Positions 28,181 through 36,303 are shown, numbered from the stretch's first letter. The stretch is DNA of 64,000 nucleotides from Nocardioides thalensis (GCF_013410655.1 NZ_JACCFP010000001.1:1821501-1885500); one strand, 5' to 3'. The notes: generated by a model from the sequence alone, not told the origin. Translations and numbers: made by a program.

Positions 28181-28300
28181 GAGTCGGCAGAAGCTGGCGC
28201 CGGGAAGGCGCCGAGTCGGCAGAAATTGGCAAGCAGCGCCCGCCGAGTCGGCAGAAGTTGGCAAGCAGCGCCCGCCGAGTCGGCAGAAACTCGCTCGCAC
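28181..28300 (+). repeat. 32-bp tandem repeat, about 3.75 units, after tesB
   Basis: GAGTCGGCAGAA recurs at 28181, 28213, 28245 and 28277, exactly 32 bp apart. Units 2 and 3 differ at one of 32 positions; unit 1 diverges after about 18 bases and unit 4 after about 14. Together with the inverted copy at 28343-28354, it fills the 243-bp gap between the convergent tesB and htdX genes, where no credible ORF is seen. Confidence 0.85.
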
Positions 28301-28356
28301 GGGTTCACTTGAACCTCGCGGCGCGCTGACGCGCTCGCAAGTTTCTGCCGACTCGG
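28275..28356. terminator. Long inverted repeat, probable bidirectional terminator between tesB and htdX
   Basis: CCGAGTCGGCAGAAACT (from 28275, inside the fourth tandem unit) is answered by AGTTTCTGCCGACTCGG ending at 28356, apart from a few bases at the inner edge. The loop of about 45 bases holds its own small palindrome, GGTTCA-CT-TGAACC. The symmetric form suits termination from both convergent genes. Confidence 0.55.
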
Positions 28357-28417
28357 CTACCCGGTGCCGTCGGTCGCTTCGCTCCCCGGCCCCGGCTGGG
28401 ACTGTGTGTTGCTCTTG

Positions 28418-29263
28418 CTAGATGCTGCTGGTCCGGCCGAGGAGGTGGGGGGCGCCGTTCTTGGGGTTGAACAGGCCGAAGTCCCAGCCGGTGGCGGTCT
28501 CCTCGGTGCCGAACGCGACGGTGCCCGGCAGGAAGACCGGCTTCTTGAAGGCCACCTCGACCTTCACCGCGTCCGGGAGGCGGTTCTCCAGGGCGGCGAT
28601 GCAGCGGGCCTTGGTCCACATGCCGTGGGCGATGTGTCGCGGGAAGCCGAGCGCCTTCGCGGTGATCGGGTAGAGGTGGATCGGGTTGCGGTCGCCCGAC
28701 ACCGCGCCGTACTTGCGGCCCAGGTCCTCGGGGAGCCGCCAGGTCAGGCCGCTCGGGTCCACCGTTGCGAGCTGCATGCCCTTGTCACCGTTGTCCTTGT
28801 CGCCCGTGCCGACGCGGAGGTAGGTCGACTTCGACTCCCAGACCACCTCGTCGCCGACGGTGCCGACGACGTTCATGTCCCACGCCTTGCCCTTGGTGGT
28901 CAGGCGCAGGTTCTCGGCCTTCAGCGACAGTGACACGGTCTCGCCGATGGCCACCGGACGGTGCTGGGAGATCGTGTTCTCCAGGTGCACCGAGCCGATC
29001 GCCGGGAACGGGAACGACGAGTCGGTCATCAGCTGCATGTGCAGGGGGAACGCCAGCATGTGCAGGTAGGGGACCGGCGCGACGTCCTTGATCGGGAAGC
29101 CGCACGTCTCGGCGTACCGGTCGACCTGGGCGCGCTCCACCACGACGTCGTCGCGGCGCAGCTCCGTGGTCGGCAGGTCGCCGCCGGTCTTGCGGATGCC
29201 GGGCAGCAGGTTGACGCCCGGGACGGCCGGCAGGGCCGCCTTCACCATGACGGGGAGAGCCAT
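28418..29263 (-). CDS. htdX: MaoC-like 3-hydroxyacyl-thioester dehydratase (HtdX-like)
   Basis: A 281-residue double hot-dog protein. The C-terminal domain has the hydratase-2 motif YGAVSGDRNPIHLYPITAKALGFPRHIAHGMW with catalytic Asp and His; the N-terminal half has PYLHMLAFPLHMQLM and lacks the motif. It should interconvert 3-hydroxyacyl and trans-2-enoyl thioesters in fatty acid elongation or oxidation. The order htdX-fabG4 with divergent fadA2 repeats M. tuberculosis Rv0241c-Rv0242c-Rv0243, supporting the HtdX label. It is 2 bp after fabG4 in the same operon. Confidence 0.87.
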   Translation of the reverse strand: MALPVMVKAALPAVPGVNLLPGIRKTGGDLPTTELRRDDVVVERAQVDRYAETCGFPIKDVAPVPYLHMLAFPLHMQLMTDSSFPFPAIGSVHLENTISQHRPVAIGETVSLSLKAENLRLTTKGKAWDMNVVGTVGDEVVWESKSTYLRVGTGDKDNGDKGMQLATVDPSGLTWRLPEDLGRKYGAVSGDRNPIHLYPITAKALGFPRHIAHGMWTKARCIAALENRLPDAVKVEVAFKKPVFLPGTVAFGTEETATGWDFGLFNPKNGAPHLLGRTSSI

Positions 29264-29265
29264 GA

Positions 29266-30600
29266 TCAGGCGCCCAGCATCATCTGGCCGCAGACGCGGA
29301 CCACGTTGCCGTTGACGCCGGAGGACGCCGGGTTGGCGTACCAGGCGATCGTCTCGGCGACGTCGACCGGCAGGCCGCCCTGCGACATCGCGTTGAGCCG
29401 CTGGCCGACCTCGCGGGTGGCGAACGGTACGGCGGCGGTCATCTGGGTGATGATGAAGCCCGGCGCGACCGCGTTGATCGTGATCCCGTCCTTGAGCTCG
29501 TCGGCGAGGCTGTCGACGAAGCCGATCACGCCGGCCTTCGAGGCGGCGTACGACGTCTGGCCCAGGTTGCCGGCGATGCCGGCGATCGAGGCCACGCCGA
29601 TGATCCGGCCGTTGGGGTTGATGACCCCCTGCTCGAGCAGCTCGGCGGTGATCTTCTCCGGCGCCTCGAGGTTGATCTCGAGGACCTTGCCGAAGCGGTC
29701 GGGGTTCTGGTTGGCGAGCTTCTTGTCCATCGTGACGCCCGCGTTGTGGACGACGACGTCGACGCCGCCGTGCTTCTCCCTGAGGTGGTGGGCGATCCGC
29801 TGCGGCGCGTCGGAGGCGGTGATGTCCAGCGTCAGCCAGTCGCCGTCGATCTCCTTCATGACCTTCTGCAGGTCGTCGGCCGCCTGCGGCACGTCGAGAC
29901 CGACGACCGTGGCACCGTCACGGTGCAGCACCCGGGCGATCTCCTCGCCGATGCCGCGGCTGGCGCCGGTCACGAAGGCGACCTTGCCGGCCAGGGGAGC
30001 GGTCCAGTCGCTGACGTCGGCCGCCTTCTTCTCCTTGTGCGTGCCGACCCGGACGACCTGGCCCGAGACGTACGCCGACTTCGGGCTGAGGAAGAAGCCG
30101 AGGGTCGAGAGCGCGGAGCCCTCGTAGCCGTCGGCCACGTAGACCAGCTGGACGGTGCCGCCCTTGCCGATCTCCTTGCCGAGGCTGCGGGTGAAGCCCT
30201 CGAGCGCGCGCTGGGCGACCCTCTCGCCGCCCTTGACCAGCTCGGGCGGGGTGCCGATGACGAGGACCCGGGCGCAGGTCTCGAGGCTGCGCATCACCGG
30301 GGTGAAGAACTCCTGGAGCTCGACCAGCTGGTCCGCCGAGGTGAGGCCGGTCGCGTCGAACACCAGGCCCTTGTACTTCTCGCCCTCGCTCTGCGTGCGG
30401 GCCGAGGCGATGCCCAGCGCGTCGAGCAGACCGGGGAGCTCGTCGGCCAGCCGGCCGCGACCGCCGACCAGGACCGTGCCCTGGACGAGCGGGTCGCCCG
30501 CCGAGTACCGCTCCAGCTTGGTCGGGTTCGGGAGGCCGAGGTTCTTGACGAGGAGCTTGCCGATCGGGGTCGAGACGAAGCCCTGGTACTTGTCAGTCAT
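29266..30600 (-). CDS. fabG4: High-molecular-weight 3-oxoacyl-(ACP/CoA) reductase FabG4
   Basis: A 444-residue protein with the two-domain build of FabG4. The N-terminal flavodoxin-like Rossmann domain (about 1-200) carries KYQGFVSTPIGKLLVKNLGLPNP at the start. The C-terminal SDR domain has cofactor loop TGASRGIGEE, NAGVTMDKKLANQ, catalytic Ser in GVASIAGIAGN, YAASK and NAVAPGFI. It reduces 3-oxoacyl thioesters with NADH. The ATG at 30600 (MTDKYQGF) was chosen by family alignment; an ATG 9 bp upstream is possible. It is in an operon with htdX and divergent from fadA2 across an operator-like site. Confidence 0.92.
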   Translation of the reverse strand: MTDKYQGFVSTPIGKLLVKNLGLPNPTKLERYSAGDPLVQGTVLVGGRGRLADELPGLLDALGIASARTQSEGEKYKGLVFDATGLTSADQLVELQEFFTPVMRSLETCARVLVIGTPPELVKGGERVAQRALEGFTRSLGKEIGKGGTVQLVYVADGYEGSALSTLGFFLSPKSAYVSGQVVRVGTHKEKKAADVSDWTAPLAGKVAFVTGASRGIGEEIARVLHRDGATVVGLDVPQAADDLQKVMKEIDGDWLTLDITASDAPQRIAHHLREKHGGVDVVVHNAGVTMDKKLANQNPDRFGKVLEINLEAPEKITAELLEQGVINPNGRIIGVASIAGIAGNLGQTSYAASKAGVIGFVDSLADELKDGITINAVAPGFIITQMTAAVPFATREVGQRLNAMSQGGLPVDVAETIAWYANPASSGVNGNVVRVCGQMMLGA

Positions 30601-30618
30601 GGTGGCCATGTAACTAGA

Positions 30619-30638
30619 TGTGTAACTCGGAGTCCACA
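30619..30638. promoter_or_regulatory. TetR-type operator between fabG4 and fadA2
   Basis: TGTGTAACTCGGAGTCCACA has outer TGTG/CACA and inner ACTC-G-GAGT symmetry. Its 13-base core TGTAACTCGGAGT (30621-30633) is identical to that upstream of the TetR gene at 32951-32963. A second left half (TGTAACTAG) starts at 30609. Confidence 0.6.
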
Positions 30639-30698
30639 TTTCGTGATCTGGCCCTCAAAGTGTTCTCTGGAGCCCGGTTCCGCGTGAGGATGGACGGC

Positions 30699-31979
30699 AT
30701 GGCAAACACTGTTCGTCGGGTCGCCGTTCTGGGCGGCAACCGGATTCCCTTCGCTCGCTCCAACGGCCCCTACGCCACCGCCTCCAACCAGGAGATGTTC
30801 ACCGCGGCCCTCGACGGCCTGGTGTCGCGCTTCGGGCTCGAGGGCGAGCGCATCGGCGAGGTCGCCGGTGGCGCCGTGCTCAAGCACGCCCGTGACTTCA
30901 ACCTGGTCCGCGAGTCGGTGCTCGGCACCAAGCTCGCCCCGGAGACCCCCGGCGTCGACCTGCAGCAGGCCTGCGGCACCGGCCTCCAGGCGGTCAACTA
31001 CCTCGCCAACAAGATCGCGCTGGGCCAGATCGAGTCCGGCATCGGCGGCGGCACCGACACCACGTCGGACGCGCCGATCGCGATCTCGGAGAAGCTCCGC
31101 AAGAAGCTCATCGCGGTCAACAACAAGAAGACGACCAAGGACAAGATCCTCGCCCTCGGCGCGATCCGCCCCGGCGACATCGGCCTCGCGATCCCGTCCA
31201 ACGGCGAGCCGCGCACCAAGCTGTCGATGGGCGAGCACCAGGCGCTCACCGCGCTCGAGTGGCAGATCACCCGCGAGGCCCAGGACGAGCTGGCCGTCAC
31301 CTCGCACCACAACCTCGCAAAGTCCTACGACGAGGGCTGGCAGGACGACCTGATCACCCCGTTCCGCGGCCTCGAGCGCGACAACAACCTGCGCGCCGAC
31401 TCCTCGCTGGAGAAGCTCGCCAAGCTCAAGCCCGTGTTCGGCAAGGGCGAGGCGGCCACGATGACCGCGGCCAACTCGACGCCACTGACCGACGGCGCGT
31501 CCGCGGTGCTGCTCTCGTCGGAGGAGTGGGCCCAGGAGCACGGCCTCGAGCCGCTCGCCTACTTCGTCGACTCCGAGGTCGCCGCGGTCGACTTCGTCAA
31601 CGGCAAGGAGGGCCTGCTGATGGCCCCGGCGTACGCCGTGCCGCGGCTGCTGGAGCGCAACGGCCTCACCCTCCAGGACTTCGACTTCTACGAGATCCAC
31701 GAGGCGTTCGCGTCGCAGGTGCTCTCGACCCTCGCGGCCTGGGAGAGCCCGGTGTTCTGCAAGGAGCGCCTCGGTCTCGACGCCCCGCTGGGCTCGATCG
31801 ACCGGTCGAAGCTCAACGTGAAGGGCTCCTCGCTGGCCGCGGGCCACCCGTTCGCCGCGACCGGTGGGCGGATCGTCGCCAACACCGCGAAGCTGCTCAA
31901 GGCCAACGGTGGCGGCCGCGGGCTGATCTCGGTCTGCGCCGCGGGCGGCATGGGTGTCGTCGCGATCATGGAGGCCTGA
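30699..31979 (+). CDS. fadA2: Acetyl-CoA acyltransferase (thiolase) FadA2
   Basis: A 426-residue thiolase with catalytic nucleophile Cys92 (LQQACGTGLQA), DFYEIHEAFASQVL, the GHP-type His motif LAAGHPFAATGGRI and the second Cys in VCAAGGMGV, so both active-site cysteines are present. It cleaves 3-oxoacyl-CoA or condenses acyl-CoAs. GAGGA lies 9 nt before the chosen ATG (MANTVRRVAVLGG). It is divergent from fabG4-htdX, giving a dehydratase, reductase and thiolase set for one beta-oxidation or reverse cycle. Same arrangement as Rv0242c/Rv0243. Confidence 0.93.
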   Translation: MANTVRRVAVLGGNRIPFARSNGPYATASNQEMFTAALDGLVSRFGLEGERIGEVAGGAVLKHARDFNLVRESVLGTKLAPETPGVDLQQACGTGLQAVNYLANKIALGQIESGIGGGTDTTSDAPIAISEKLRKKLIAVNNKKTTKDKILALGAIRPGDIGLAIPSNGEPRTKLSMGEHQALTALEWQITREAQDELAVTSHHNLAKSYDEGWQDDLITPFRGLERDNNLRADSSLEKLAKLKPVFGKGEAATMTAANSTPLTDGASAVLLSSEEWAQEHGLEPLAYFVDSEVAAVDFVNGKEGLLMAPAYAVPRLLERNGLTLQDFDFYEIHEAFASQVLSTLAAWESPVFCKERLGLDAPLGSIDRSKLNVKGSSLAAGHPFAATGGRIVANTAKLLKANGGGRGLISVCAAGGMGVVAIMEA

Positions 31980-31998
31980 GCCTTCGTAGGTTGCTGGT

Positions 31999-32028
31999 GA
32001 GAGGCCGTCCCGTGTGGGGCGGCCTCTC
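31999..32028 (+). terminator. Intrinsic terminator after fadA2
   Basis: GAGAGGCCG-TCCC, loop GTGT, then GGGG-CGGCCTCTC forms a stem of 9 outer pairs plus CCC/GGG, 19 bp after the fadA2 stop, followed by GTCGT. The rest of the gap up to the TetR gene (32029-32220) shows no gene or other clear element. Confidence 0.75.
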
Positions 32029-32220
32029 GTCGTACTTGCCGATGCCGGGGAGTGCGGCGGCGGCCCCAGCCACCCACTCCCGGCTTGCTCGCTCCGCCGC
32101 GCGACGGCGCTCTGGGGTCGCCCGCCGCTCGGCTCGGGGCGCCGGCGCGTCGTCGCGAAATCGCCGGGAGCGGGCACCTGGGACCGCCGCCGCGCGCCGC
32201 GGTCGGCACCCGGGGGTTTG

Positions 32221-32931
32221 TCAGGCGGAGCGGGGGGCGGGGGTGACCAGGGCGAGGGCGGAGGTCACCAGGTAGCGGCGGACCTGCTCGGGGGAGATCT
32301 GGCCGACGGTGGGGACGCCCGGCGCCGACTCGTGCACCAGGATCCCGAGGCGGGCGAGCTGGAGTGCGCCGAGACCGCTGGCGTAGAGGGTGTTGGCGAG
32401 CAGCACGGGGTCGTCGTCGAGGGCGAACGCGCCCTCCTCGACCCCGCGGGCGAGGGTGTCGGAGAAGATCGTGAGGCACGAGGTGATGCCGCGGCCGAGG
32501 CGGAACAGGGCGCCCTCGGAGATCTCGTCGAGGAGCTCGTCGCCGGGACGCACCATCAGCGCCTGCGCGCAGTCGACGAACGCCGGGTGCGCGACGCCGT
32601 AGTCGACGAACGCGCCAACCATCGCCGCCAGCGCGTCGCGGGGCGACTCGGCGTCCGCGGAGGCGGCCTGGACCGTCTCGCGGAGCTCGTCGAGGTAGCC
32701 GACGAGGGTGAGCGCGAAGAGCTCCTCCTTGCCGGTGAAGTGGCGGTAGACGATCGCGCGGTTGATGCCGACGGCGCTGGCGATCTCCTCGATCTGGACG
32801 TCGCGGACGCCCTTGGCGTCGAAGAGCTCACGGGTCGCGGCGATGATCTGCGCCTCCCGGGCCCGACGGCGGGCGGCGGCGGCCTTGCGGCGACCGTCGA
32901 CCTTCCCGGTCCGCTCGGTGGTACTCGTCAT
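32221..32931 (-). CDS. TetR-family regulator of the fabG4/fadA2 locus
   Basis: A 236-residue protein. After a basic leader (DGRRKAAAARRRAREAQ) comes the TetR helix-turn-helix: IIAATRELFDAKGVRDVQIEEIASAVGINRAIVYRHFTGKEELF. The ligand domain follows (residues 75-236) and ends in a Pro/Ala-rich tail. The operator TGTAACTCGGAGTTGCA sits just upstream of a TAGAGT -10 box on this strand, the usual autorepression layout, and the same core lies between fabG4 and fadA2. I infer that it represses these genes and itself, sensing an acyl-CoA; the ligand is not determined. Confidence 0.88.
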   Translation of the reverse strand: MTSTTERTGKVDGRRKAAAARRRAREAQIIAATRELFDAKGVRDVQIEEIASAVGINRAIVYRHFTGKEELFALTLVGYLDELRETVQAASADAESPRDALAAMVGAFVDYGVAHPAFVDCAQALMVRPGDELLDEISEGALFRLGRGITSCLTIFSDTLARGVEEGAFALDDDPVLLANTLYASGLGALQLARLGILVHESAPGVPTVGQISPEQVRRYLVTSALALVTPAPRSA

Positions 32932-32937
32932 GCCGCC

Positions 32938-32943
32938 ACTCTA
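32938..32943 (-). promoter_or_regulatory. Putative -10 box of the fabG4-locus TetR gene (leaderless)
   Basis: On the minus strand TAGAGT ends 6 nt before the ATG. The operator at 32951-32967 covers the expected spacer and -35 region. Confidence 0.45.
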
Positions 32944-32950
32944 CGAGAGA

Positions 32951-32967
32951 TGTAACTCGGAGTTGCA
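32951..32967. promoter_or_regulatory. TetR-type operator upstream of the TetR gene
   Basis: TGTAACTC-G-GAGTTGCA has 8-bp arms with a single mismatch. The first 13 bases are identical to the fabG4/fadA2 intergenic site. Confidence 0.65.
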
Positions 32968-32993
32968 CAAGTGTGACACGACACGCAGGACGG

Positions 32994-34514
32994 TCAGCGC
33001 ACCAGGGACCGCAGCGTCTCCATGGAGTCGGCCTCGTCGGCCGACTTGTCGTCGCGGTAGCGCACGACCCGGGCGAACCGCAGCGCCAGCCCGCCGGGAT
33101 AGCGGCTGCTGCGCTGGAGGCCGTCGAACGCGATCTCGACCACCTGCTCGGGACGCAGCTCCACGACCCAGCCGTCGGTCGGACCGGTCGCCAGGCCGAG
33201 GAAGCGCTCGGTCTGCCAGGCGAGCATCGCGTCGGTCATGCCCTTGAACGTCTTGCCGAGCATCGTGAAACCGGTGGGGGAGTCGGGGTCGCGCGCGCCG
33301 AGGTGGATGTTGGAGAGCCAGCCCTTGCGCCGGCCCGAGCCCCACTCGACCGCGAGCACGACGAGGTCGAGCGTGTGGACCGGCTTGACCTTCACCCACG
33401 CGGCCCCGCGCCGGCCCGCCTCGTAGGCCGCCGCGGCGTCCTTGACGACCACGCCCTCGTGGCCGTCGGCCAGCACCCGCTCGGTGAACTCCTGTGCCGC
33501 GTCGGCCGCGGTCGCCGTGCCTCTCCACCGCGGGACGCGGTGCTGCTCGGGCACCAGCGCCTCGAGTGCGGCCCACCGCTCGTGGGCGGGCTGCTCGTGG
33601 AGGTCGCGGCCGTCGACGTGGAGCACGTCGAAGAAGTACGGCGTGACCGCCGCCAGCCCGTCGCCGCTCGTCGCCGTGCGCGCCGCCGTCTCCTGGAACG
33701 GCCGCGGACGCCCGGACTCGTCGAGCGCGAGCGCCTCGCCGTCGAGGATCAACCGGTCGGCCGCGAGCCCGAGCACCACGTCGACCACCTCGGGCAGCCG
33801 GGCTGTGATGTCGTCGAGGCTGCGCGTCACCACCTGCACCTCGTCGCCGCTGCGGTGGACCTGCACGCGGATGCCGTCGAGCTTGGCGTCGACGGCCACC
33901 TCGCGGTCGGCGAACCCGCCCAGGGCCGTGGGCAGGTCAGCGGCCGACGAGGCGAGCATCGGCAGCACGGGCCGTCCGACGGTGAGCCCGACCTCCGCGA
34001 GCGCCTCGACGCCCTCGAACGCGGGCGCCACGGCGTAGGTGGCGCCCCCGGCGAGCATCGCGGCGCGACGTACGGCCGCCAGCGGGACGTCGGCCGCCTG
34101 GGCCAGCGCCTCGATCACCAGCGCGTCGGACGCGCCCTGCCGGACCTCCCCGAGCGCGACGGCGCGGAGCCACGCCTGCTCGTCGGCGGTCGCCCGGCCG
34201 AACAGCTCGGCCATCGCCGCCGACCGGGCGGCGACCGATCCGGCGCCGGCGAGGAGTGACAACGCCTCGAACCCGGCGTCGACCTCGGCGACGGTCAGCG
34301 AGGGCTCCGCCGCGGGGTCCGGGAGCTCGCGCAGGCCCCGCCAGCCGAGTCCGGTACGGCGCTGCCGCAGCCTGCCGGCGAGGTAGGGGGCCACCAGCGG
34401 CCGCTCGTCGGGCTCGGACGCCAGCAGCAGGTCGGCGATGAGCCGCGTCTTCTCCTTGCGCGAGCGCGTCGCGGCCACGGCGGCGGACGTCGCCACGAGG
34501 TCACCGAGAAGCAT
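32994..34514 (-). CDS. ligB: ATP-dependent DNA ligase (LigB-type)
   Basis: A 506-residue ligase with an N-terminal helical DNA-binding domain (residues 1-185), an adenylation domain with the AMP-accepting Lys211 in the motif AKLDGIRVQVH, DRLILDGEALAL, YFFDVLHVDG and GHEGVVVKD, motif V in AAWVKVKPVHTLDLVVLAVEWG, and a C-terminal OB domain. Length and layout match the non-essential LigB of mycobacteria rather than the NHEJ ligase LigD, which carries polymerase or nuclease domains. It seals nicks using ATP alongside the NAD-dependent LigA. It begins 48 bp beyond a TetR gene in the same direction. Confidence 0.93.
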   Translation of the reverse strand: MLLGDLVATSAAVAATRSRKEKTRLIADLLLASEPDERPLVAPYLAGRLRQRRTGLGWRGLRELPDPAAEPSLTVAEVDAGFEALSLLAGAGSVAARSAAMAELFGRATADEQAWLRAVALGEVRQGASDALVIEALAQAADVPLAAVRRAAMLAGGATYAVAPAFEGVEALAEVGLTVGRPVLPMLASSAADLPTALGGFADREVAVDAKLDGIRVQVHRSGDEVQVVTRSLDDITARLPEVVDVVLGLAADRLILDGEALALDESGRPRPFQETAARTATSGDGLAAVTPYFFDVLHVDGRDLHEQPAHERWAALEALVPEQHRVPRWRGTATAADAAQEFTERVLADGHEGVVVKDAAAAYEAGRRGAAWVKVKPVHTLDLVVLAVEWGSGRRKGWLSNIHLGARDPDSPTGFTMLGKTFKGMTDAMLAWQTERFLGLATGPTDGWVVELRPEQVVEIAFDGLQRSSRYPGGLALRFARVVRYRDDKSADEADSMETLRSLVR

Positions 34515-34562
34515 GGGGTGATCGTGTCAGGCCGTGCCGACAGCCGGGGAAGGGCGAGCGCT

Positions 34563-35153
34563 CTACTTCGTCGCTTCGAGCACAGCGGCGGTGACCGCGC
34601 CTCGCACCACCAGCTCGTAGACGTCGTCGAGCTGGTCGTCGACGGTCTCGAAGTAGCCGGCCACCTCCAGCGACACGAAACCGTGCAGCGCGGCGAAGAC
34701 CGCCATCCCGGTGGGGATGATCCGCTCCTCCGGCAGCCCGGCCGAGCGCACCATCACGGCGAGCGCCTCGATCGTGTCGGCGGCCGCGGCGAAGAACGCC
34801 TCGGGGTCGATCGCGGGGCGGGTGATCGCGGCATAGCGCTGCGGGTGGGCGCGGGCGAACGCGCGCAGCGCGTGGCTCAGCACCCGCAGCCCGTCGGCGC
34901 CCGCGTGGCCCATCGCGGCGCGTCGTACCTCCACCCCGAGCAGGCGCATCGCCCGCACCTGCACCAGCGCGCGGAGGTCCTCGAGGTTGGCGACGTGGTT
35001 GTAGAGCGACGACACCCGCGCGTCCAGCTCTGCGGCGAGCAGCGTCATCGTGAGCGCGTCGTAGCCGTCGCGGTCGACGATCTCCTCGGCAGCGCTGACG
35101 ACCGCCTCCTGGTCGAGGCGGGCGCGCCTGCCGCGGGTGGTCTCGATCGTCAC
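34563..35153 (-). CDS. TetR-family regulator with WHG-type C-terminal domain
   Basis: A 196-residue protein with an N-terminal HTH (VVSAAEEIVDRDGYDALTMTLLAAELDARVSSLYNHVANLEDL) where SLYNHV replaces the usual YRHF, and a C-terminal domain with FAALHGFVSLEVAGYFE typical of the WHG subgroup. The GTG start is supported by AGGAG 4 nt upstream. It is divergent from the AlkA-like glycosylase; a palindrome lies between. Whether it controls that gene, ligB downstream, or only itself is open. Confidence 0.86.
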   Translation of the reverse strand: MTIETTRGRRARLDQEAVVSAAEEIVDRDGYDALTMTLLAAELDARVSSLYNHVANLEDLRALVQVRAMRLLGVEVRRAAMGHAGADGLRVLSHALRAFARAHPQRYAAITRPAIDPEAFFAAAADTIEALAVMVRSAGLPEERIIPTGMAVFAALHGFVSLEVAGYFETVDDQLDDVYELVVRGAVTAAVLEATK

Positions 35154-35174
35154 GTCACTCCTGGAGCCGAAGAT

Positions 35175-35192
35175 GAAGCACTTTCGTGCTCC
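35175..35192. promoter_or_regulatory. Operator-like palindrome between TetR gene and glycosylase gene
   Basis: GAAGCACTTTCGTGCTCC has perfect inner arms AGCAC / GTGCT around TTTC and a partial outer match. It lies 22 bp upstream of the TetR start and 31 bp before the glycosylase -10 box. Confidence 0.4.
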
Positions 35193-35223
35193 GACGAATG
35201 GTAGTCCAGTCGGGCCCGCGGCG

Positions 35224-35229
35224 TAGGCT
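35224..35229 (+). promoter_or_regulatory. Putative -10 box of the glycosylase gene (leaderless)
   Basis: TAGGCT ends 8 nt before the GTG at 35238. Confidence 0.4.
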
Positions 35230-35237
35230 CGCGGACC

Positions 35238-36164
35238 GTGTCCGAGTCCGTGTCCCGCGTCTGGCGACCGGACTGGCCGTGCCCCGCAGCGACCGTCCTG
35301 GCCCAGCAGCGTCGTGGCGCCGGCGACCCGACGCTCCGCCTCTACGTGGCCGGCCGGCACTGGCGCGCGTCGCGCACGCCCGAGGGCCCGGCGACGCTCG
35401 CGCTCGCGGTCCGGCCCGCCGACGGCGAGGTCGTCGCGGAGGCGTGGGGGAGCGGCGCCGCCTGGGCGCTCGACCAGCTGCCCGACCTGCTCGGCGCGGC
35501 CGACGACTGGACCGGCTTCGAACCGCGCCACCCCGTGCTCGCGGAGGCCCGGCGGATGAACCCGCACCTCCGGCAGGGTCGCACCGGCCTGGTCCTCGAG
35601 TCCCTGGTGCCCAGCGCCATCGAGCAGAAGGTGACGGGCAAGCAGGCGTTCGCCGGCTTCCGCTCGCTGGTCCGGAGGTACGGCGAACCCGCCCCCGGCC
35701 CGGGAGCGGAGGCCGGGCTGTGGCTGCAGCCCACGCCCGAGACGCTCCGTGCCGTCCCGTCGTGGGAGTGGCTCCGTCTCGGCATCGACCAGGCGCGGTC
35801 GCGGGTCGTCGTGACCGCCGCGCGACACGCCGCCGCGCTCGAGCGCATCGTCGCCGCGCCCGCCGAGGCCGACCGGCGGCTGCGCTCGCTGCCCGGGGTC
35901 GGCCCGTGGACGAGTGCCGAGGTCAGGCAGCGGGCGCTCGGCGACCCCGATGCGGTGTCCTTCGGCGACTACCACGTCGCCAAGGACGTCGGCTGGGCGC
36001 TCACCGGAGCGGAGTTCGACGACCTTGAGCTGGCGGCGTTCCTCGAGCCGTGGCGCCCGCAGCGGGGGCGGGTTCCGATGCTCGTCGGAGCCGCCGGACT
36101 GCGTCGTCCCCGGCGCGGACCACGCCTCGACGTTCCTGGACACATCCTGCGCGTGACGAAATAG
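35238..36164 (+). CDS. DNA-3-methyladenine glycosylase II-like protein (AlkA-type HhH-GPD)
   Basis: A 308-residue protein. An N-terminal beta-rich part (about 1-100) is followed by the all-helical HhH-GPD fold: PSAIEQKVTGKQAFAGFRSLVRRYG, hairpin LRSLPGVGPWTSAEVRQRALG (residues about 215-235), and catalytic Asp244 in DAVSFGDYHVAKDVGWAL. It should remove alkylated purines from DNA in base excision repair. It keeps the catalytic Asp and a Gly-rich hairpin, so activity is expected. The divergent TetR gene and the ligase downstream of that form a small DNA-repair neighbourhood. Confidence 0.86.
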   Translation: MSESVSRVWRPDWPCPAATVLAQQRRGAGDPTLRLYVAGRHWRASRTPEGPATLALAVRPADGEVVAEAWGSGAAWALDQLPDLLGAADDWTGFEPRHPVLAEARRMNPHLRQGRTGLVLESLVPSAIEQKVTGKQAFAGFRSLVRRYGEPAPGPGAEAGLWLQPTPETLRAVPSWEWLRLGIDQARSRVVVTAARHAAALERIVAAPAEADRRLRSLPGVGPWTSAEVRQRALGDPDAVSFGDYHVAKDVGWALTGAEFDDLELAAFLEPWRPQRGRVPMLVGAAGLRRPRRGPRLDVPGHILRVTK

Positions 36165-36252
36165 CGTGATAACTGTTACACCCAGCAACAGGCAGACCAG
36201 GCTGTCTGGGGAAACACCGTCGTAAGGCTCCGCGACGGCAGAAGGGGTGCTG

Positions 36253-36303
36253 ATGGGACTCGTGACGCGCCAGGACCTCGACATCCCCCCGGCGGTGGCG
36301 TGA
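36253..36303 (+). CDS. 16-residue leader ORF ahead of the first mce operon
   Basis: ATG at 36253 opens MGLVTRQDLDIPPAVA and stops with TGA at 36301-36303, whose last base is the A of the yrbEA start codon (TGATG). GAAGGGG lies 6 nt before its ATG. The arrangement fits a translated mini-cistron coupling ribosomes into yrbEA. It is in a different frame from yrbEA. A hairpin CCGTCG/CGACGG (36217-36238) precedes it. It may also be chance; conservation was not tested. Confidence 0.4.
   Translation: MGLVTRQDLDIPPAVA

Noticed and set aside
28181..28300. CRISPR-like array
   Set aside because: The units are contiguous 32-mers with near-identical full length, not repeats separated by unique spacers, and no cas genes are present.
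30659..30698. Upstream in-frame starts for fadA2 (30618 and 30690)
   Set aside because: The earlier codons overlap the operator and lack a ribosome site; GAGGA serves the ATG at 30699 and family homology starts there.
32029..32220. Possible gene in the gap between the fadA2 terminator and the TetR gene
   Set aside because: Only GC-rich shadow frames with no start signal or recognisable product were seen.
36165..36252. KstR-type box before the first mce operon (AACTGTT near 36172)
   Set aside because: The half-sites AAC and GTT are separated by one base instead of two, so the consensus is not met.
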